Positions 22,470-35,958 of a DNA stretch of 64,000 nucleotides are shown here, in pieces. A program made the translations under genes and the position numbers. The stretch is from Periconia sp. R9002 (Eukaryota; Ascomycota; Dothideomycetes; Pleosporales; Periconiaceae). Position 1 is the first letter of the stretch, and every line of letters begins with the position of its first letter. The stretch lies in contig JAMAHW010000001.1 in NCBI GenBank assembly GCA_023627715.1, positions 1 through 64,000 of the forward strand. The letters are read 5' to 3'. Below the pieces are notes generated by a model. It had not been told where the DNA came from. It was given only the letters and a program-made list of their open reading frames with translations, and ran no database searches.

Positions 22470-24908
22470 CTACTCTACCCGCAATACACGGGCACCACGC
22501 CTCTTGGGTGCCTTCTTCTTCTTGTGACCCTTGTCAAATGAGACAGCACTCTGATGGTCGCGGCCAAAATTGTCGATATCCTTAACCTTGTAGATGCGGA
22601 TGATCCAGTTCTCACTGGTGAATGCCTCTTCGATTGTGCTGAGCTCAGGGCCTTGAGCAGGGAGACGGGATCCACGAACACGATCCTGTGCTTGGCCGGC
22701 GGGGAAGAGCGATTGGTAGTTGTAGTAAGACATCTTGTACCTAGAAGACGATTAGTCTTGGAAAGGGGAAAGCGGTTTCACTATGGCCACTCACATCAAA
22801 CTGTTCTTCATAGTCGGCGTCGCCTCTTCATCTACACGGTACTCGCCGCGGGGAGTGAAGAAGTTGCGCTCCTTGACCTCATCGGGCCAGATACCCTCGG
22901 CGATACGGACCATCCAGAGGAACTTGTTAATATCGTCTCCAGAATAACCGAGAAGACCTCCAAAGACGACAAGCACGTAATCAACCTCATGTTGACGCAT
23001 AATCGGGTAGCTGACCTCTTCCCTGGAGCTCATTGCCTTACCAACCGTTGCAATGTGCGTGTTGTTCCAAGTGTTGTTGTCGACAAGAGTCGGCCTGTCC
23101 GCCATTCCACCAATCTGGTAGCCATAATCCCACCAAGACATGATCTTAGCGTTATCGGGCGTGTTTTGGCGGAGCCAGTAATAGGCCTCACGATAATCAT
23201 CAATGATGTGCTGGCTACCATCAGGGAGACGAGACGCAAGTACAACGGAGGGTGAAGAGTAGGCGTTGGAGGTAACCCAAGTGCAGTGGAAAACAAACAG
23301 CATCAGGTAAATGATAGCAGAACCAACGACTGTGAGCTTGGATGCGTATGAGTAGATGCCAACAAGAGGAGCGCGTGTAGAGCGTAGTCCTTCGGGGAGA
23401 ACTGCAGCAGCCGCAACCTTGGCGGCGTCACCGGCATCCTTATTGTCAGTCTTGGGGACCCTGGCATCCAGGTATGTGTCCAAAATCTGCGAAAAGGCCA
23501 TAGCAGACGCAACACATACGATAGGTGTCAGTGTGAGCATCAAACGGACCATAACTCCGGCAAAGTAACTAGCCAGAACAGCGTAGATGACAATGAAGAC
23601 TTGCTCGTCGGTCAACTTTCGGAAGCACATGTAGACACCGGCGGGGAAAAGCCAGATCATCATGCTCAAATCGAAAAAGAAAGCCGGCCATGCGGTAGGC
23701 TGGTGCTCAGAGACGGATGCAATAATGGGAATGTGAATCTTTGCGTACCCGGTGTCCCAAAGCGAGTAGAAACGACCAGTCCATGGAGCGATCACGCCGG
23801 ATACGGTAAGAAGCACCAACCCACCCAGCGCAACGACGAAGATGAACAGAACGAGCGCGCGGAGGAGGGTTTGGAACTGCTTGCTCGGAAGTTGGGCACG
23901 AATGTATTCGACTCCACCAACAAGCTGGAGGAGACCAAAAACACCTAGTGCGGACATGTGCTCGGAACTCCTGATGGGCAAGAAACCAACGAACGGGATT
24001 TGCATGCTCGCCAGAGTACCCAGAGCATACCACGAGGTATAGCTGACGTAGAGCCTCGGGCTATACCTCCCCATGCAGATCAATACGAAGGCATGTAGAG
24101 GCAGCAAGTTGGTGATGAACACGTAACCACCCCAAGCAGACACCATGTATCCGTAGAAGAGCGCGGTCAACGCGCCCCAGAACATTGATCCATTCTTCAC
24201 CGCCTTGATCCACAAGTAGAAGGTGAAGACCAGCAAGAAGATAGCAATAGCCTCGTTATCATAACTTCCTGCGACCGAACGGGAGATGTAACCGGGTGTG
24301 ATGCCCATGAAGGCGGCGGCAAGGAGACCCGCGGAGGGCGACGTGACCATTTCGTTGGTCAGGAGGTAGGTCGCGAGCGCTGTGAGGCCGGAGAACCCAG
24401 GAGCGAGGAGCACGCAGATGTTACGAATGTCGACGGGGAGGGTCAGGAAGCGGAGGATGTGATAGATGACACCGCTGGTGACCATCAGACCGGGGTAAAG
24501 GGTACCACCCGTAACTCGCCCGAGGGGATGCCATGTTCCTATAATCAGACCCCCGTTAGTTGTTGAACTCTTGAGCGTGAAAGTCGAGAAGTGGGATGAT
24601 TGCGGAGGAGCATACGGTCATCGAACCAGTCCCAGAAGCTGTAGAATCCATTCTGAACAAGGTATTTCGTCGCTCGAAAATTAAACCAAGGATCGACTAG
24701 AAGCGCGCATTAGCCAATTGACCAGCTGTCGCAGCATTGGGGGAGAGAACTAACATTCGTGGATGATACTTTCGAAGCGGATTACTGAGAACAAACGGCT
24801 AGCAACAGCTGCGCCCGCAATCAAGGCCAGAATGGTGACTCGAAGCATGGTTCGAGTGTTTCGACCACTCATCTGCTTGAGCAGGCTACCATCCTCGGTG
24901 GAAGCCAT
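22470..24908 (-). CDS. STT3: Oligosaccharyltransferase catalytic subunit STT3
   Basis: Exons 24755-24908, 24616-24696, 22795-24538 and 22470-22740 (introns 58, 77 and 54 nt) give 749 residues, close to fungal STT3. It transfers the lipid-linked glycan to Asn-X-Ser/Thr in the ER lumen. Visible signatures: [12 protein letters not shown] after the first helix (first lumenal loop), [14 protein letters not shown] (about 167), SVSEHQPT (about 354, the SVSE-type external-loop motif), the sequon-binding [10 protein letters not shown] (about 547) with DNNTWNN, and [11 protein letters not shown] (the DK/MI region). At least eleven hydrophobic segments precede the lumenal C-terminal domain. The end is basic ([13 protein letters not shown]). 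The start ATG at 24908 begins MASTEDGSL, and its exon ends just inside HEFDP, as in other fungi. Confidence 0.97.
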
Positions 24909-25553
24909 GGTTCAATGTTATGGGTGGGTGGATTGAGGAAAAGAAAGAAAGACGCTTACAACCGAAGGCCGCGTCGTCATGAAGCTCGTCCAGGCCACCT
25001 GTCTGCGAGCTCGGATAAACGTTGGATGATTCGCCGCTAACCCCTGTCCTCTCCGCATATCACGTGGCTCTCCCATCATTCACCTGATTATATAATACTT
25101 GCGTAGCGTACAGCGTACACACGTGCATACTGGCTTGTGTTCTCAAATGTAATGAATGTAGTTCCTACTGTGTACATATAATATTGCAGCTATCTGAGTA
25201 GACATTACCTATTTCGCCAATTCTTCGGTTCGCGTGTACCTCACTATGTTTTCATACCTACATACATGTACCTATCATACAAACACTGAACACTCAAGTG
25301 CTTCTATTACCGAAAAGAGTCGTTACGAGCATTAATGCAGATGATTTCTGCATGGATGTTGAACACCATATCCCTAATAGTGCATCTCATCATATCACAT
25401 TACCATACCTGCCTCCATCCCCGGCATAGCGCCCACGACAATACAGCCACCGCATAGATGATGGTTGCAACTCACACAATCTACATAGGTATGCATGGGC
25501 CAGGGTCCACTCTGACATGAACACTATTTGTTTGTTAGTTTACTAGTGTTCTG
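24909..25553. other. Intergenic, STT3 promoter side
   Basis: This separates the STT3 start from the stop of the first C2H2 gene. It contains AT-rich and CTAC/CATA-rich DNA with a TATAATA-like piece near 25090. I see no gene. Confidence 0.6.
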
Positions 25554-28319
25554 TTACACACGCGAGGGGTGACCTACACAGTATCGATTCAAATCATTTT
25601 TCATTCTCTTGGGGATGGGAGCAGATACTGTGCCTTCCATGGGCACTTGGCGCTTCCTCGAACTCGACAAGTACGACTGTGTGCCAAGACTCGAGGAGTC
25701 AAAGTAAGGCGGAGGGGCAACGGGGGTTGTTGGGTAAGGTTCTGGTATAAGGGGCGGTGGGTCGTTGGGAGAAGTATCAAAGGTTGGGAAGACGTGCATC
25801 GGCTCATCATCTGCGACACCTTCGGCATCTGCCTCATCTCCGTATTCTTCTTCGGCATCTGCATCGTCTTCATTGTCAAAGTTCCGCCTGTCTAGTTCCT
25901 TCTTTAGTTCGCCTTTGATTCGGTTTGCTTCTAGGCACGTCCAGTCCTCGATACTCTTGCCTTGTTTGCTGAAGTGCGCATCAATGTGGTCGAAACGTTC
26001 ATCCCATGCGGCGTTTCTCTTTTCTTGAAGTGGGATGATAGTCCTGCAGAACCCACACCAGAATTGGCGCTGGTTACCCATTCCAATCTTCCTTTCTTTC
26101 AGGTCTTGTTTCAGCTGCTGAGGATCTGAAATTTTGTGTTGCTTCTGAAGATGTGATTTGAATTGCTCGGGACGGTAGGACAGATGGCCACAGCATGTGG
26201 ATGGCTCAGTCGAAGGGGTTAGAGAAGGCGCAGTAGAGGGATAACTGCAGAGGTAGGCTTCCTGTTGATAATGCTGATTGTTTTCGTGACGTTTCCAATC
26301 AGATTTTGCGCCAAAGCGTTTAAAACATTTGGGATATGTGCAGCCGTAAGGTTTGGTGTGCCGCTTCATGTGTTTCTTCATGTCACAGAAGCGAGACACG
26401 GTGACGTCGCATCGCTCGCACTGAATTCGGTTGGGAGACAATGCCTTTGAAGAACGGCGAAATGCCGCGCTGACCTGCGGTCGGTGACTTTGCTTGATGA
26501 GGTCCGAGATATTTTTCGAGACTTTTGACAACTCGGCTGGTGTCATGACGAAAGTACTATCTTGGCTTGCTGGGGCTGCATGGCCCTGATGGGATTTGTC
26601 TTCCGGTGTAGCTTCCTTTGATGTTTGGCTAGTGGCATCATATAAAGCTTTGAGCACGACGTCCTCCAGCCCTGCATATTCCACGGACGCTCCGTTTTGC
26701 AGTTCCTCTAGGATCGTTCTCGAATATCCGCGGGAAGCCTGTTTTTGCTGTTCTGCTTTGGTTTGAGGTGCATTGGATAAGTGAGGGTGAGAAGGGTCAA
26801 TATCTGCAGAATCTGCAAGTGCCCTTAGGGAATCCTGGCGAGGTCGTGTTCCTTTTCCAGAAATCGAACGGGAGTTGCGGCTTGTCTTGTTGTGGTTGAA
26901 CTCATGCGAGAAGTTGCTCGTCTGGTCAACATCCAGCGCGAATCCACGGGCAGTGGGATCAAAAGAGTTCCACCGGTTAGAGTCCTGGTCTGGGGTTAAA
27001 CTTATTCCGGATGCGGGATCATCAAGATCAGTACCGGCAAACTGCTTATCCGTGCCAATGCCGGCAAGCGCGGTGTCCAGAGGAGCCACACGGAGAGACT
27101 CACCATTGGGGGTATAGGGTTCCTGGTAAGCAGATCTACGCGAGTTAGCAACTACTACGACGACGAGGTACAGGAGTAGGATCTGACCTGCTAATAAGGT
27201 CTTGCTCATCTTCATCTTTATGCATGCGGTTGATGTGTTGTTTGAAGTTGTCCAGGCGTGGCCAGATCTTGCCTCTGTTCCGGCAGTGTTCCGATGCGCA
27301 CTGGTACGACCCCTTCTCAACGCCTACACGATGTACACTCTTTTTGTGTCGATCGAGGTCATTTTTAGTAGTGAAACCTTTGCCGATAGCTGCCCTGCGA
27401 CAGCCTTGTACATCACACACGTGAGGCTTGTCGTGCTTCAGCTTGTGCTTCCTATGAAGACTATTAACATCCACCCCGCAAACGAAACCGGTGGAACCCA
27501 CTTGAAGTCTGAGGGACATTTAGACACCTCTTTACACATGTCGCATTTGAAGCCGGCTTTCCCCGTGCTGGTACTCCGGCCGCTGTACTGGGAAATTTGG
27601 TCTGAAGGCAAGGGAAAGACTTCCGTAGGCTCACTGGACGATGACCCGACGGTCAGGTTACCAACCGCGTAGGCCATTTCTGGGAGCTCCTGGCCTACGC
27701 GTTGGGGTTCGTTGGAGACGGAATTTGCGTGATGAGTGTAGTATCCCGAGTCGGATCTTGGTGCGACACTGTCAATGTCGGACCCAGGCCCTTCTCGGAA
27801 TGTAGTATAGTTTACATTTGGGTGAGAAAAAAGAGGCGTTCCACTGGGAGCGCTGTTATTTCTCGTGCGAAGGCTACTCCATGGCTCGTCGTGGATACCC
27901 CCTCCATATACGTGGCTATATAAAGAAGGATCAACGGTGTTGTTATTGTCTACAGGAGATCGCGCCCGCCCTGGCTGAGGAACAGCCAGTAACGAAGTTT
28001 GGGGTTGGGCTTCCATGCTACCATCAAGATGGAAAGCAGCTGGTCTACTCATGGCATGTCCCATCAAAGGGGCTGTACTTGGTGCGCTCATTGAGTTGCG
28101 TTGAGTGGGTGATGTGCTTGAGATGGGTCCCATGGACCTCATGTTCTGCTGATTCCATTGCTGATAGGTCGAGCTGGGGACCTGAGGCGATTGTGATTCG
28201 AGATACTGGGGAATAAGTTTAATATATCAATGAAATGAAGACGAAGAGCATGGACGTACGTTTTGGTGGCCCTCAAGGGTGAAATTGAAGTTCCCAAAAT
28301 GATGATTCTGTTGGGTCAT
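25554..28319 (-). CDS. C2H2 multi-zinc-finger transcription factor (869 aa)
   Basis: Exons 28260-28319, 27502-28205, 27188-27451 and 25554-27135 (introns 54, 50 and 52 nt) give 869 residues. A disordered Ser/Pro/Gln-rich N-terminus precedes an N-terminal finger group at about 237-335: CDMCKEVSKCPSDFKKHKLKH (split by an intron inside the finger), then CDVQGC...DLDRHKKSVH and CASEHC...NFKQHINRMH. A 240-residue linker follows. A second group sits at about 580-680: CERCDVTVSRFCDMKKHMKRH, CTYPKCFKRFG...WKRHENNQH, then a divergent CCGHLSYRPEQFKSHLQKQH. An acidic stretch (NEDDADAEEEYGDEADAE) near 755 may activate transcription. Two separated finger groups of this kind occur in conserved filamentous-fungal regulators, but I cannot name an orthologue. 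Confidence 0.88.
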
Positions 28320-30760
28320 GACTGCGTATGCAGGATGCCTGTTTAGCTGTTGCTCACAGTCAGCTCACAGGCCACACACCTCAGGCATCAGCCATGGAGA
28401 GGTTAGCCAAGTCTATGGCTCTAGAGATCAAACAAGTAAAGTCGATGACGCCAAAACACGAAACAACAGCAACATGGGGAGCAGCAGATGACGGGAAAGC
28501 ATACCTTAGGTAGCTTTGAGAGGGACGACTAGGCGGCGTTTGGGTGAGGCTCGTGTAGGGGCCGACCTGTGTGGAGCAAGCAAGGCTGAAAGTGGTTGAC
28601 CAGTGTTCAAAAAGGGTCGACGAAAAGAGGTCGAGCAAAGTGGAGGTGTGGCATTTAGTATACCCAGGCATCTCAGGTGCGGCTCAGCTACCCCTGTGGA
28701 CGATGAGCAAGCATCGCCGTCTGACTGTTTACGTTGACCCACGAAGGACGCTTGGTAGCACCCAGTACCCACTCGAGGGTCGGGATGGGCAAGGACCCGC
28801 AAGGCTGGCAGTTAGCAGAGGTTCCGGTGTAGGATACGGAATGGCATGGCATGGCATGGCTCGGTTAGACGACGAATACTGCAGCCATCACCACTGCGTC
28901 GTCAAGCACAACCGCAACCACGGCTCCGGCCCACGAACCCCTACCTCGACTTGTGCCCCGCCACCTTTTGTGTCCGTCCGAAAGGTTGAGACAGCCGAAA
29001 GAGGACAAAACGGCACATTAATTTGATTCTGAATCTGGGGGTGGGTTGCCGGCGAGTATGCGTGCGTGCTGCATGCATCAGAGGGAGGGAGACTACATTT
29101 GCTAGGTAGGTAGGTGGTGATGAGTTGGACTAGTCGAAGACTGTCTAGGTAGACTAGTGGGCGGCCTCCGCGACAACAGACATACCATACAGACAGTCCA
29201 ACTGACCGACTTGACCAGACAAAAACAGCACACTTCTGTAGACTCATGCTGGCTGTATGTACGTTGGGCTGGGTAGTTGGACGGTTGCCTTCTTCTGCTG
29301 CCTAGCGTTGTAAATTGCATACATCAGAGAGCTTCGCCATACATATCCTCCACCTACATGGACACTTTCACATAGCCTACCCACCTAGGTAGTCCTCCCG
29401 CAGTGCATCCAATCACGACTTCATCACTGCCTACCTAGCTACTTACATGTACCCATCCATCATGACCGTTGTTGCCGTCTGGGATCTTTTTTCAGCGCCG
29501 CCCTGGCTCTCACCCGTATCATGGACGAAGACCTGACCATACACATCCAACATCGCGACTGTTACTGGTCACAGTCATGTATGACGGCGCATTTGCCGCT
29601 CTGTCTATCCATCCTCCCCACCCCATCATGCTATTCGCTACGTGATGATGGCACGCACGCCCTCGAGCCCCCACCGAGCGCAATCTACTCCCACATTCAC
29701 CACGGCGCACTCCCGATTCAGCCACCCTCTCGCATCTCCACCGCCGCCGCCGGTAATATCTTTGTGCAGTTGCATACTTGACCAAGCTGGCCCATCCCCA
29801 CGTTCAGGGCGGCCGCTCTCTCCTCACTCATGTCATGATTGATTATCCCGTTTCACTAACCAATGGGGATCCCGAGACCCGCCCTCGGGGAGGAGGAGGG
29901 AAGAGGGAGGGGGGCATGACGCGACGCATTCGCACTGGATTCCCCATTCCGTATTTCACCGCGAGAGGAATTCCAGAAGAACAAATCCCCCCATTCGTCT
30001 TCTGTCTAGAACGATCCCGTTTCGGGGAACGGGGCAGACTGACCAGACCTTTTGCTGCGGCTGGTGAAAGCATCCATTTCGGCCCCTAACCAATCGCCAC
30101 CAGCAACCAACTGGGGTCCTGTCGTCTGTCTCGTCTTCTTTGCACCACCACACAGCCCCCAGCAACCGCTGATCATGGCCGCTTCGTCGGCGTAATCATT
30201 TGCATCCCATCCCACCGCTGCATAATCGGACAGCGAAAGTAGATTGCGGATCCGACTCGGCAAGGAAAAATGGGATCCCGATAACAATGAGTAGGTAGGT
30301 AGGTAGTAGATATGCTGCTGCGCTATGTAGAAAGGTACCTGCTTACGCCAGATGGTCACCCCTCACCCGTAAAACAAAAACCCCTCGTAGATGCTCTAGA
30401 CAAAATCAACCCGAGCCACTAATTTGTAGATGGGCACGGCCACAAAATGAGAGTGAGGAGAACGCCAAATATGCGTCCCGGGATCGCGGTCGTCAACATC
30501 ATAACCAGCCCCAGACGCCCAAAGAGCTCCACTTTCTATCCCTAAACCATCCTTCCATGTTACGTTATGCACAACATGTACAGGAAAACACCCCAAAAAA
30601 TGACAACCCCAGCAAAAGAAAAAGAAAGTGACTCCGTCTGTGACGAAGGGATATCATGAACAAATAGACAAAACAATCGTAACATGGCCAAAAACACCCC
30701 TTCTCCTTCTCTACATCATCTATCGCTTCATTCAGTCTTCTGGTATAGGCACACCTCCCA
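28320..30760. promoter_or_regulatory. 2.4-kb upstream region of the first C2H2 gene
   Basis: This lies between two minus-strand C2H2 genes. It includes an (ATGGC)4 tandem repeat (28841-28860) and CTACCTAGGTAG-type pieces (about 29100 and 29380). The open frames are short and featureless. A long regulatory upstream or leader region is the simplest reading. Confidence 0.5.
28841..28860. repeat. (ATGGC)4 tandem repeat
   Basis: Four perfect 5-nt units lie upstream of the first C2H2 gene. Confidence 0.85.
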
Positions 30761-33700
30761 TCATCTCTGTTGGTAATGATAATTTTGCTGTTGTTGTGCC
30801 TTCAAGTACGCCATGGTCTGATACGCGCTCAACTGTGACTCATTTCCCGCGTTGAACGTCATGTCTAGGCCATTGGATGACAGATGTTGTTGCGGTGGAA
30901 AGTACGTCGACCCCAATGTATCCGTCGAATACGGCGTCGCGTCGATTGGTGAATCTGTGAACATACCCTGCTGCTGCTGCTGCTGCTGCTGCTGTTGAAC
31001 CGCAGACACAGGCGTCATCGGGAACCGATTCGGACCATTCATCATGTTGCCGTTCATGTACATCTGATTGGGAATTTGAAGGTTGTTCATGTAAGGGCCT
31101 TTGGGTTTATTGGGGTCTAAGCCTGGGTATGTCCTGGTGAAACCCTGAGGGTTATCAGCTGCAAAGGATACGTAGCTGCTGGTCTGCGGGGCCATTTGTG
31201 GGGGCGGGTATGTATGCATTTCATTGGGCGTTGCCCCCGACGGGGTATCCGGGGCATACTGCGTAAATGAGGAAGGGTCAATCCCTGGGGCCAGAGTCGC
31301 AGGGTTGGGCGGAATGTATCGCGAAGGATTATCGATGGGTGACCTGTTTGGGGTTCCCGATAGTTTGCCCTTGTCTGCTAGCTCAACGACTGGGCTAATG
31401 ATCGTATCAGCGTTCATCTGCTTTTGCTCCACGAGTGGCAGGATGGGCATGCTGATTTGTTCCATATGCTTGGCAAGATGGACCGTTAACTTTTTCCAGG
31501 TAGTGCAGATGTTACCGCAGAATCGACACGGCTCATCCTTGGGCTGTTTGGTAGTATCGCCACGACACCTCGCTACAAGACCCCATATATCATCTGTTCA
31601 TTTTTGTTAGTAATATGCTCAGAGGTGGCCGTACTGACAACTACATACCTGGATCTGCGTTTGCAGACGTGTCCTTGCTCGCGCCCTTCGCGGTGCGTTG
31701 TCGTGGCTCGGCAATCTTGTGCTCTCGGACCAGATGTTGAACAAAATTGTCCTTTCTATAACACGTGTGGTTGCAATCCGCAATCTGGCAGGTCCAGTGC
31801 TCCAGCTGGCGATGACGTTCGTTCTCGTGTCTGACCCAGTCCGCTTTGCGTTTGAAGGATTTGGGTTCCCCGCAGTTAGGAAATGTACACGTGAAGGGTT
31901 GTACATCTTCATGGACGTGTTTCGTCCAGTCAGATGGTTTGTAAAATTGTTTGACCTTGAAACACAATGGACACTCAAACTCGGCGGGGAGACGTTTAAC
32001 AGGAGGCAGAGGCACGCCTGAAGGGAATTGGGCAGGAACGACCGTCCCCTCGGGAAGCGGCTCACCGTCATCGCCTGAACCCTCCGGAGCTGTCACCTGA
32101 AAGCCAATAAAAGGTGCGTCTACGTCCTTGTTACCGGCTCGAGGAGCAAGTTGCTTGGATTCACCGCCCAATTCTGGGCAGAACTTGGCCGAAGGGCAAT
32201 TGCGATTCTTGACAGCGTTGAGATGCTTGACCTTGAACTCTAGGAGCCGTTTGTACCTTCGCATTTGTTCTTGAGTGATACGCTCCACCATATACTCGGT
32301 CAAGCGAGGGTTGAGCTGACGAGCATGTGTCTTGAAACCTTCGTATGTGGGAATGATGGGGTCTGACCGGACGGCGAGATCCATTGTGACGGCTTCTTGG
32401 ACCTCGTCGTCGTCATCTTCTCCCCCTCCTTGACTAGGGCGGGGAGATGGCTTCGTAGCTTCTGTGTCCGCCATGGGGGAAGCTAGCATCGGCATTGGAG
32501 GTCCTCCATGCCGGGTCATGAGCTCCGCAAGCCCGGCTGCTTTACCTAGCTCGCTCTTGCTTCTAACTCGTGTGATGCCTTGGTACCACTTGTTGTTTGT
32601 GGCAGACAAACCTGTAGAGCTAGGAGGGCCGAGATCTCTTCCTTGGTGTATAACGTTTGTGTCGACTTTTGGTGATTTAGGCCGTCCCCAACTACCCATT
32701 CGCTTGGGTTTCTCCAGCGGTGCTTCCTTCGTCTTGTCCACCGCTGGTTCGCTCACCTGTGGCGCTGGAATGCTACCCTTTCGCTTCAAGAGATTAGGTG
32801 CCCGTAGGAAGCTGGGACGCCTTTGTCTATCCTTCTGCTTCTTCAGATCCGGCTCGATAACCTTGATCACACCTGGTGCGGCTCGAATGCTGCCTAGATC
32901 AGACTCGCTGAGCCGGCGAGACCCAACTGTAGCAGCAAGTGAGGCAGATTCTACATCTTTGGCTCTTCTGTGAAAGCGCGACATCGCCGCATTGGAGGTT
33001 GGGGGCTGGTATCGTGTCGACGACGGCCCTGAATGAGATGCGACATCGAACCAAGGTCGAACAACAGCGCTGAACAATCCACCATTGAAAGCAGGGAATG
33101 CAGAGACTTCATTGTCTGTGCGACTGGCGTTGATGTCAATTTCTGCTGGTGGCGATTCAGGTTCAATTTGGACATCGTCCTCATCATCGTCGTAGTCATC
33201 ATATTCACTTCCTTCGTTGATGTATATTCCGGGCCCTGGGACATTCGAATCGTCAACGTGGTCGACGTCAGTATGCACTCCAAGGCCGTAACCATTATTG
33301 AATCCATGGCGAAATGCATCATTTGTGCTCTTCGCACGACGTCTGGTCGTCAAAGGCTTCAATAAATTGGACGAATTGCTCGCATCCTCGGCTTCACTCC
33401 CAAGCTCACTCTTTGAGAGCCAGTCGTGTACTTCTAGTTTTTTCTCGTCTTTGAATCTCTGATCCGCAATCTCCTCAAGACTGGGAACCCAAGCATCATT
33501 CATGGCTTGGCGATCTTCAGGATCCAACCCAGCCTGACCCGAAGCCCAAGAACCATCTTCGTTGCGCTCGGTGCTTCGAATGACAGGCTGAATACGGACG
33601 TTCTGTTGTGAATCGTCACCATCCTCTGACGACTCATCGTTCGGGTAAGGCGACAAATGATTCCCGGAGCGTCGGCTGCTATGGCTTCGTTTACTCACGG

Positions 33701-34649
33701 GCCGACTTGTATCAGAAGGAGGTGATTCTCTTCCGCCATAGTTCACTACTCGAACGATTGGACTAGTAAGATGTGCGCGAGGCTGTGGATTTGCAAGAGA
33801 CCTGTTGCTTGGACTGTTTGTCAAGGCAGGGCTGTGCTGTTGTTGTTGTTGTTGCTGCTGTTGCTGCTGCTTGATGGGAGTAGAGTGCTGAGTATGAGAC
33901 ATGCGGTTGGGAGGCGTAGAAGAGAGTTGGTATTCGTTGCCCATGTACTGGACGCCTGGTCTGTGGGTATTCCTTGGCAGGTCGTCGGTCACAATGGGAC
34001 TAGAGTTGGCAGTGGGGGATGGTGATACTAATTGATCATTACTGGGCAGGGTGGGCGGTTGAGCATTGAATACGGCCAACGAATTCCCGGTCAACATAGA
34101 CATGTCTACTGGTTCAGTGTAGTGAAATGTGTTTGTATTTTCCGTAAAATTGAGATGGGAAGAAAAATCATCGAGAAATTGGCCGTTGAAGGCCGGAGTT
34201 GCGTAGTTGGTGCTGTTGCTATTGCTGATATTATAGCTTGAGTCACTCATGTATCCGGTTTCTGGGCTAAGGTGGTCCACAGAATGCGAAGGAGAAAGAC
34301 TATATCCACTGCGGCCATGAGAGGCAGGAGAGAGACCGTAGTTCTGCAACTGCATCTGAGTGTTGGCGGGAGGAAATGTCTGATTCACCATTTCAGGATG
34401 TAGAGAAGAATCCAAAGAAGATGCCGTATTGGGCGTAAAAGCGGACTCTTGGCCATTGGTGTTATTTAGGGAACCGTACTGGAGCATGGAATCTGGTTCG
34501 GCAGAAAAGGTGAACTGGCCTTGATCACTTGGAAGCAGGAAGTTTCCAGACGACATTGTGGCCATGTTGTTGGCTGATAGATCGTCGGCAAGGCGGTGCT
34601 TGCGCTGTTGGCCGTCAAAGGCCTGTGTGTGAGTGTCAACGGATTGCAT
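30761..34649 (-). CDS. Large C2H2 zinc-finger transcription factor (1277 aa)
   Basis: Exons 31649-34649 and 30761-31593 are joined across a 55-nt intron (GTATGT donor, CTAAC branch, AACAG acceptor; frame kept), giving 1277 residues. The first 450 residues are Ser/Thr/Asn/Gln-rich with a polyglutamine run near 270. Acidic blocks follow (YDDYDDDEDDVQIEPE and GGGEDDDDEVQE), with a basic region between. Fingers cluster at about 890-990: CPLCFKVKQFYKPSDWTKHVH, CTFPNCGEPKSFK...WVRHENERH and CQIADCNHTC...NFVQHLVREH. A fourth comes after the intron (CRFCGNICTTWKKLTVHLAKH, about 1020). The tail is Pro/Asn/Gln-rich with a second polyglutamine run. The frame stays open upstream of the ATG to 34931, and an acceptor-like CTACAG near 34697 suggests an intron in the leader. 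The start is therefore the least certain part. Confidence 0.87.
30968..30994 (-). repeat. (CAG)9 polyglutamine repeat in C2H2 coding region
   Basis: A pure triplet run, CTG on the plus strand, encodes Gln and gives Q10 with the adjoining CAA. It is likely to vary in length between strains. Confidence 0.9.
33837..33869 (-). repeat. Mixed CAG/CAA polyglutamine repeat
   Basis: About eleven Gln codons mix CAG and CAA, near residue 270 of the large C2H2 factor. Mixed codons make it more stable than the pure run. Confidence 0.85.
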
Positions 34650-35804
34650 TGTGCTAAGCAACCCAAGAGTCGGAAAGCTAATTGCGATCCAGGGTCCTGT
34701 AGAGAATAATGGAGGAAAGGGTAACAATTCGAATCCACGTCGATCAACCTCGGGCGGAAGGTCTCGGAGATAACGTGACTTGTGGAATTGGTGCTCAGGG
34801 AGCCATAGTGCTGCCGTGGAGCAGTGCGAAAGTAGAGCTGTGCAGAGAGTCGGAGGGGAAATTGGAGGGAGGAAGATGGAAATGCAAGTGGCGTCGCGGC
34901 AGAAGCGGGCGTAGCGGAAAGCAGCGATCAAAAGAAAGGGAAGCAGGTGTGGTAAGAGTGGTCAGCGCGAAGTAAGTACAGGTTGGAATGGTGGAGGCTC
35001 GCGAGGTAGGATTCGCCTTGCACAAGGATGCTGGGCAGTGCTCGCTAGGGACTGAAGATTGCCCCGCGGTGGGTCGAGCGGACTGGTGAAATGAGCGCCT
35101 GTCCTGCCTGTGGCCGTGGAAAGTGGGGAGGGACGTGGGCGATGAGCGAGGAAGCGCGGGCGGGTGTGTGTGCGTAGGGGCGGTTCTCCCGTCGACTGCG
35201 ACGAACAAAGTCTGGAGAAAGGCCGGCGTAGCAGCAAGCCAGCGATGAGGGGAAGATGTCGGCACCGGTCAAGGCTGACTCCTTTCTCCATCCACCAGCA
35301 GCGACCGCGCAGGACGAGGACAGGAGGCTGATGCCAAGGACGAGCGTCGAGTGAAGCGTACTGCACTGCACTTACTGCGACGCGACTCTGACGTGACGTG
35401 AAGTCTGGAGGCCCTAGAGGGTAGAACTACGGTAGAGATGGGGAAATGCAGCAGATGCGGCGGTCGGATCGATGAGCTTAACCAGGACTCGAGGCAGATT
35501 TACAGATATGCGACACCAGCACAGCCTCAGGCGCTGGCAAGCGAAAGTGAAGGGGACGGAGCGTGGCTATGCTCCGCGATCGATAGCGATAAAAGATGGA
35601 TGACGATGGACGCGGCGAACGAGGATGGTGGGACGCTCCTCGAGCCCTCGGTTTCTTGTAAAGGGGAACTGAAGAGAATTGAAGATGATGGAACGAGGAG
35701 AAGGAGGAGGAGGAGAGTAGTAGTAGTAGTGGTGGCGGTGGTGATGATGGATAATTGGGAAGACGCAGGCAAGAAAGAGGCCACACTACCCACAGGCGCT
35801 GCGA

Positions 35805-35829
35805 ACAAGACAAGACAAGACAAGACAAG
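35805..35829. repeat. (ACAAG)5 tandem repeat
   Basis: Five perfect 5-nt units lie in the long gene-free upstream region. Confidence 0.85.
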
Positions 35830-35949
35830 ACCAATGTGGACAGGACGGGTTAGGTAGCCATGTAGGTAGGTAGGCACTGTACAGTAATACTACGCCCGCG
35901 TGCGTGGTGAAGCCTGTACGGCGCTTAACCGGATGCCGAGGGCTGCTAC

Positions 35950-35958
35950 TATATAAAG
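35950..35958 (+). promoter_or_regulatory. TATA-box-like element without an assigned gene
   Basis: A TATATAAAG element lies in otherwise GC-richer DNA. Downstream on the plus strand are a 7-codon frame (ATG 35989) and a 34-codon frame (ATG 36072, CACC context). A spliced small gene or a noncoding transcript is possible, but nothing else supports it. Confidence 0.25.

Noticed and set aside
35438..35877. Open frames of 116-139 codons on both strands
   Set aside because: They come from a homopurine/homopyrimidine block and the (ACAAG)5 repeat and show no protein-like composition.
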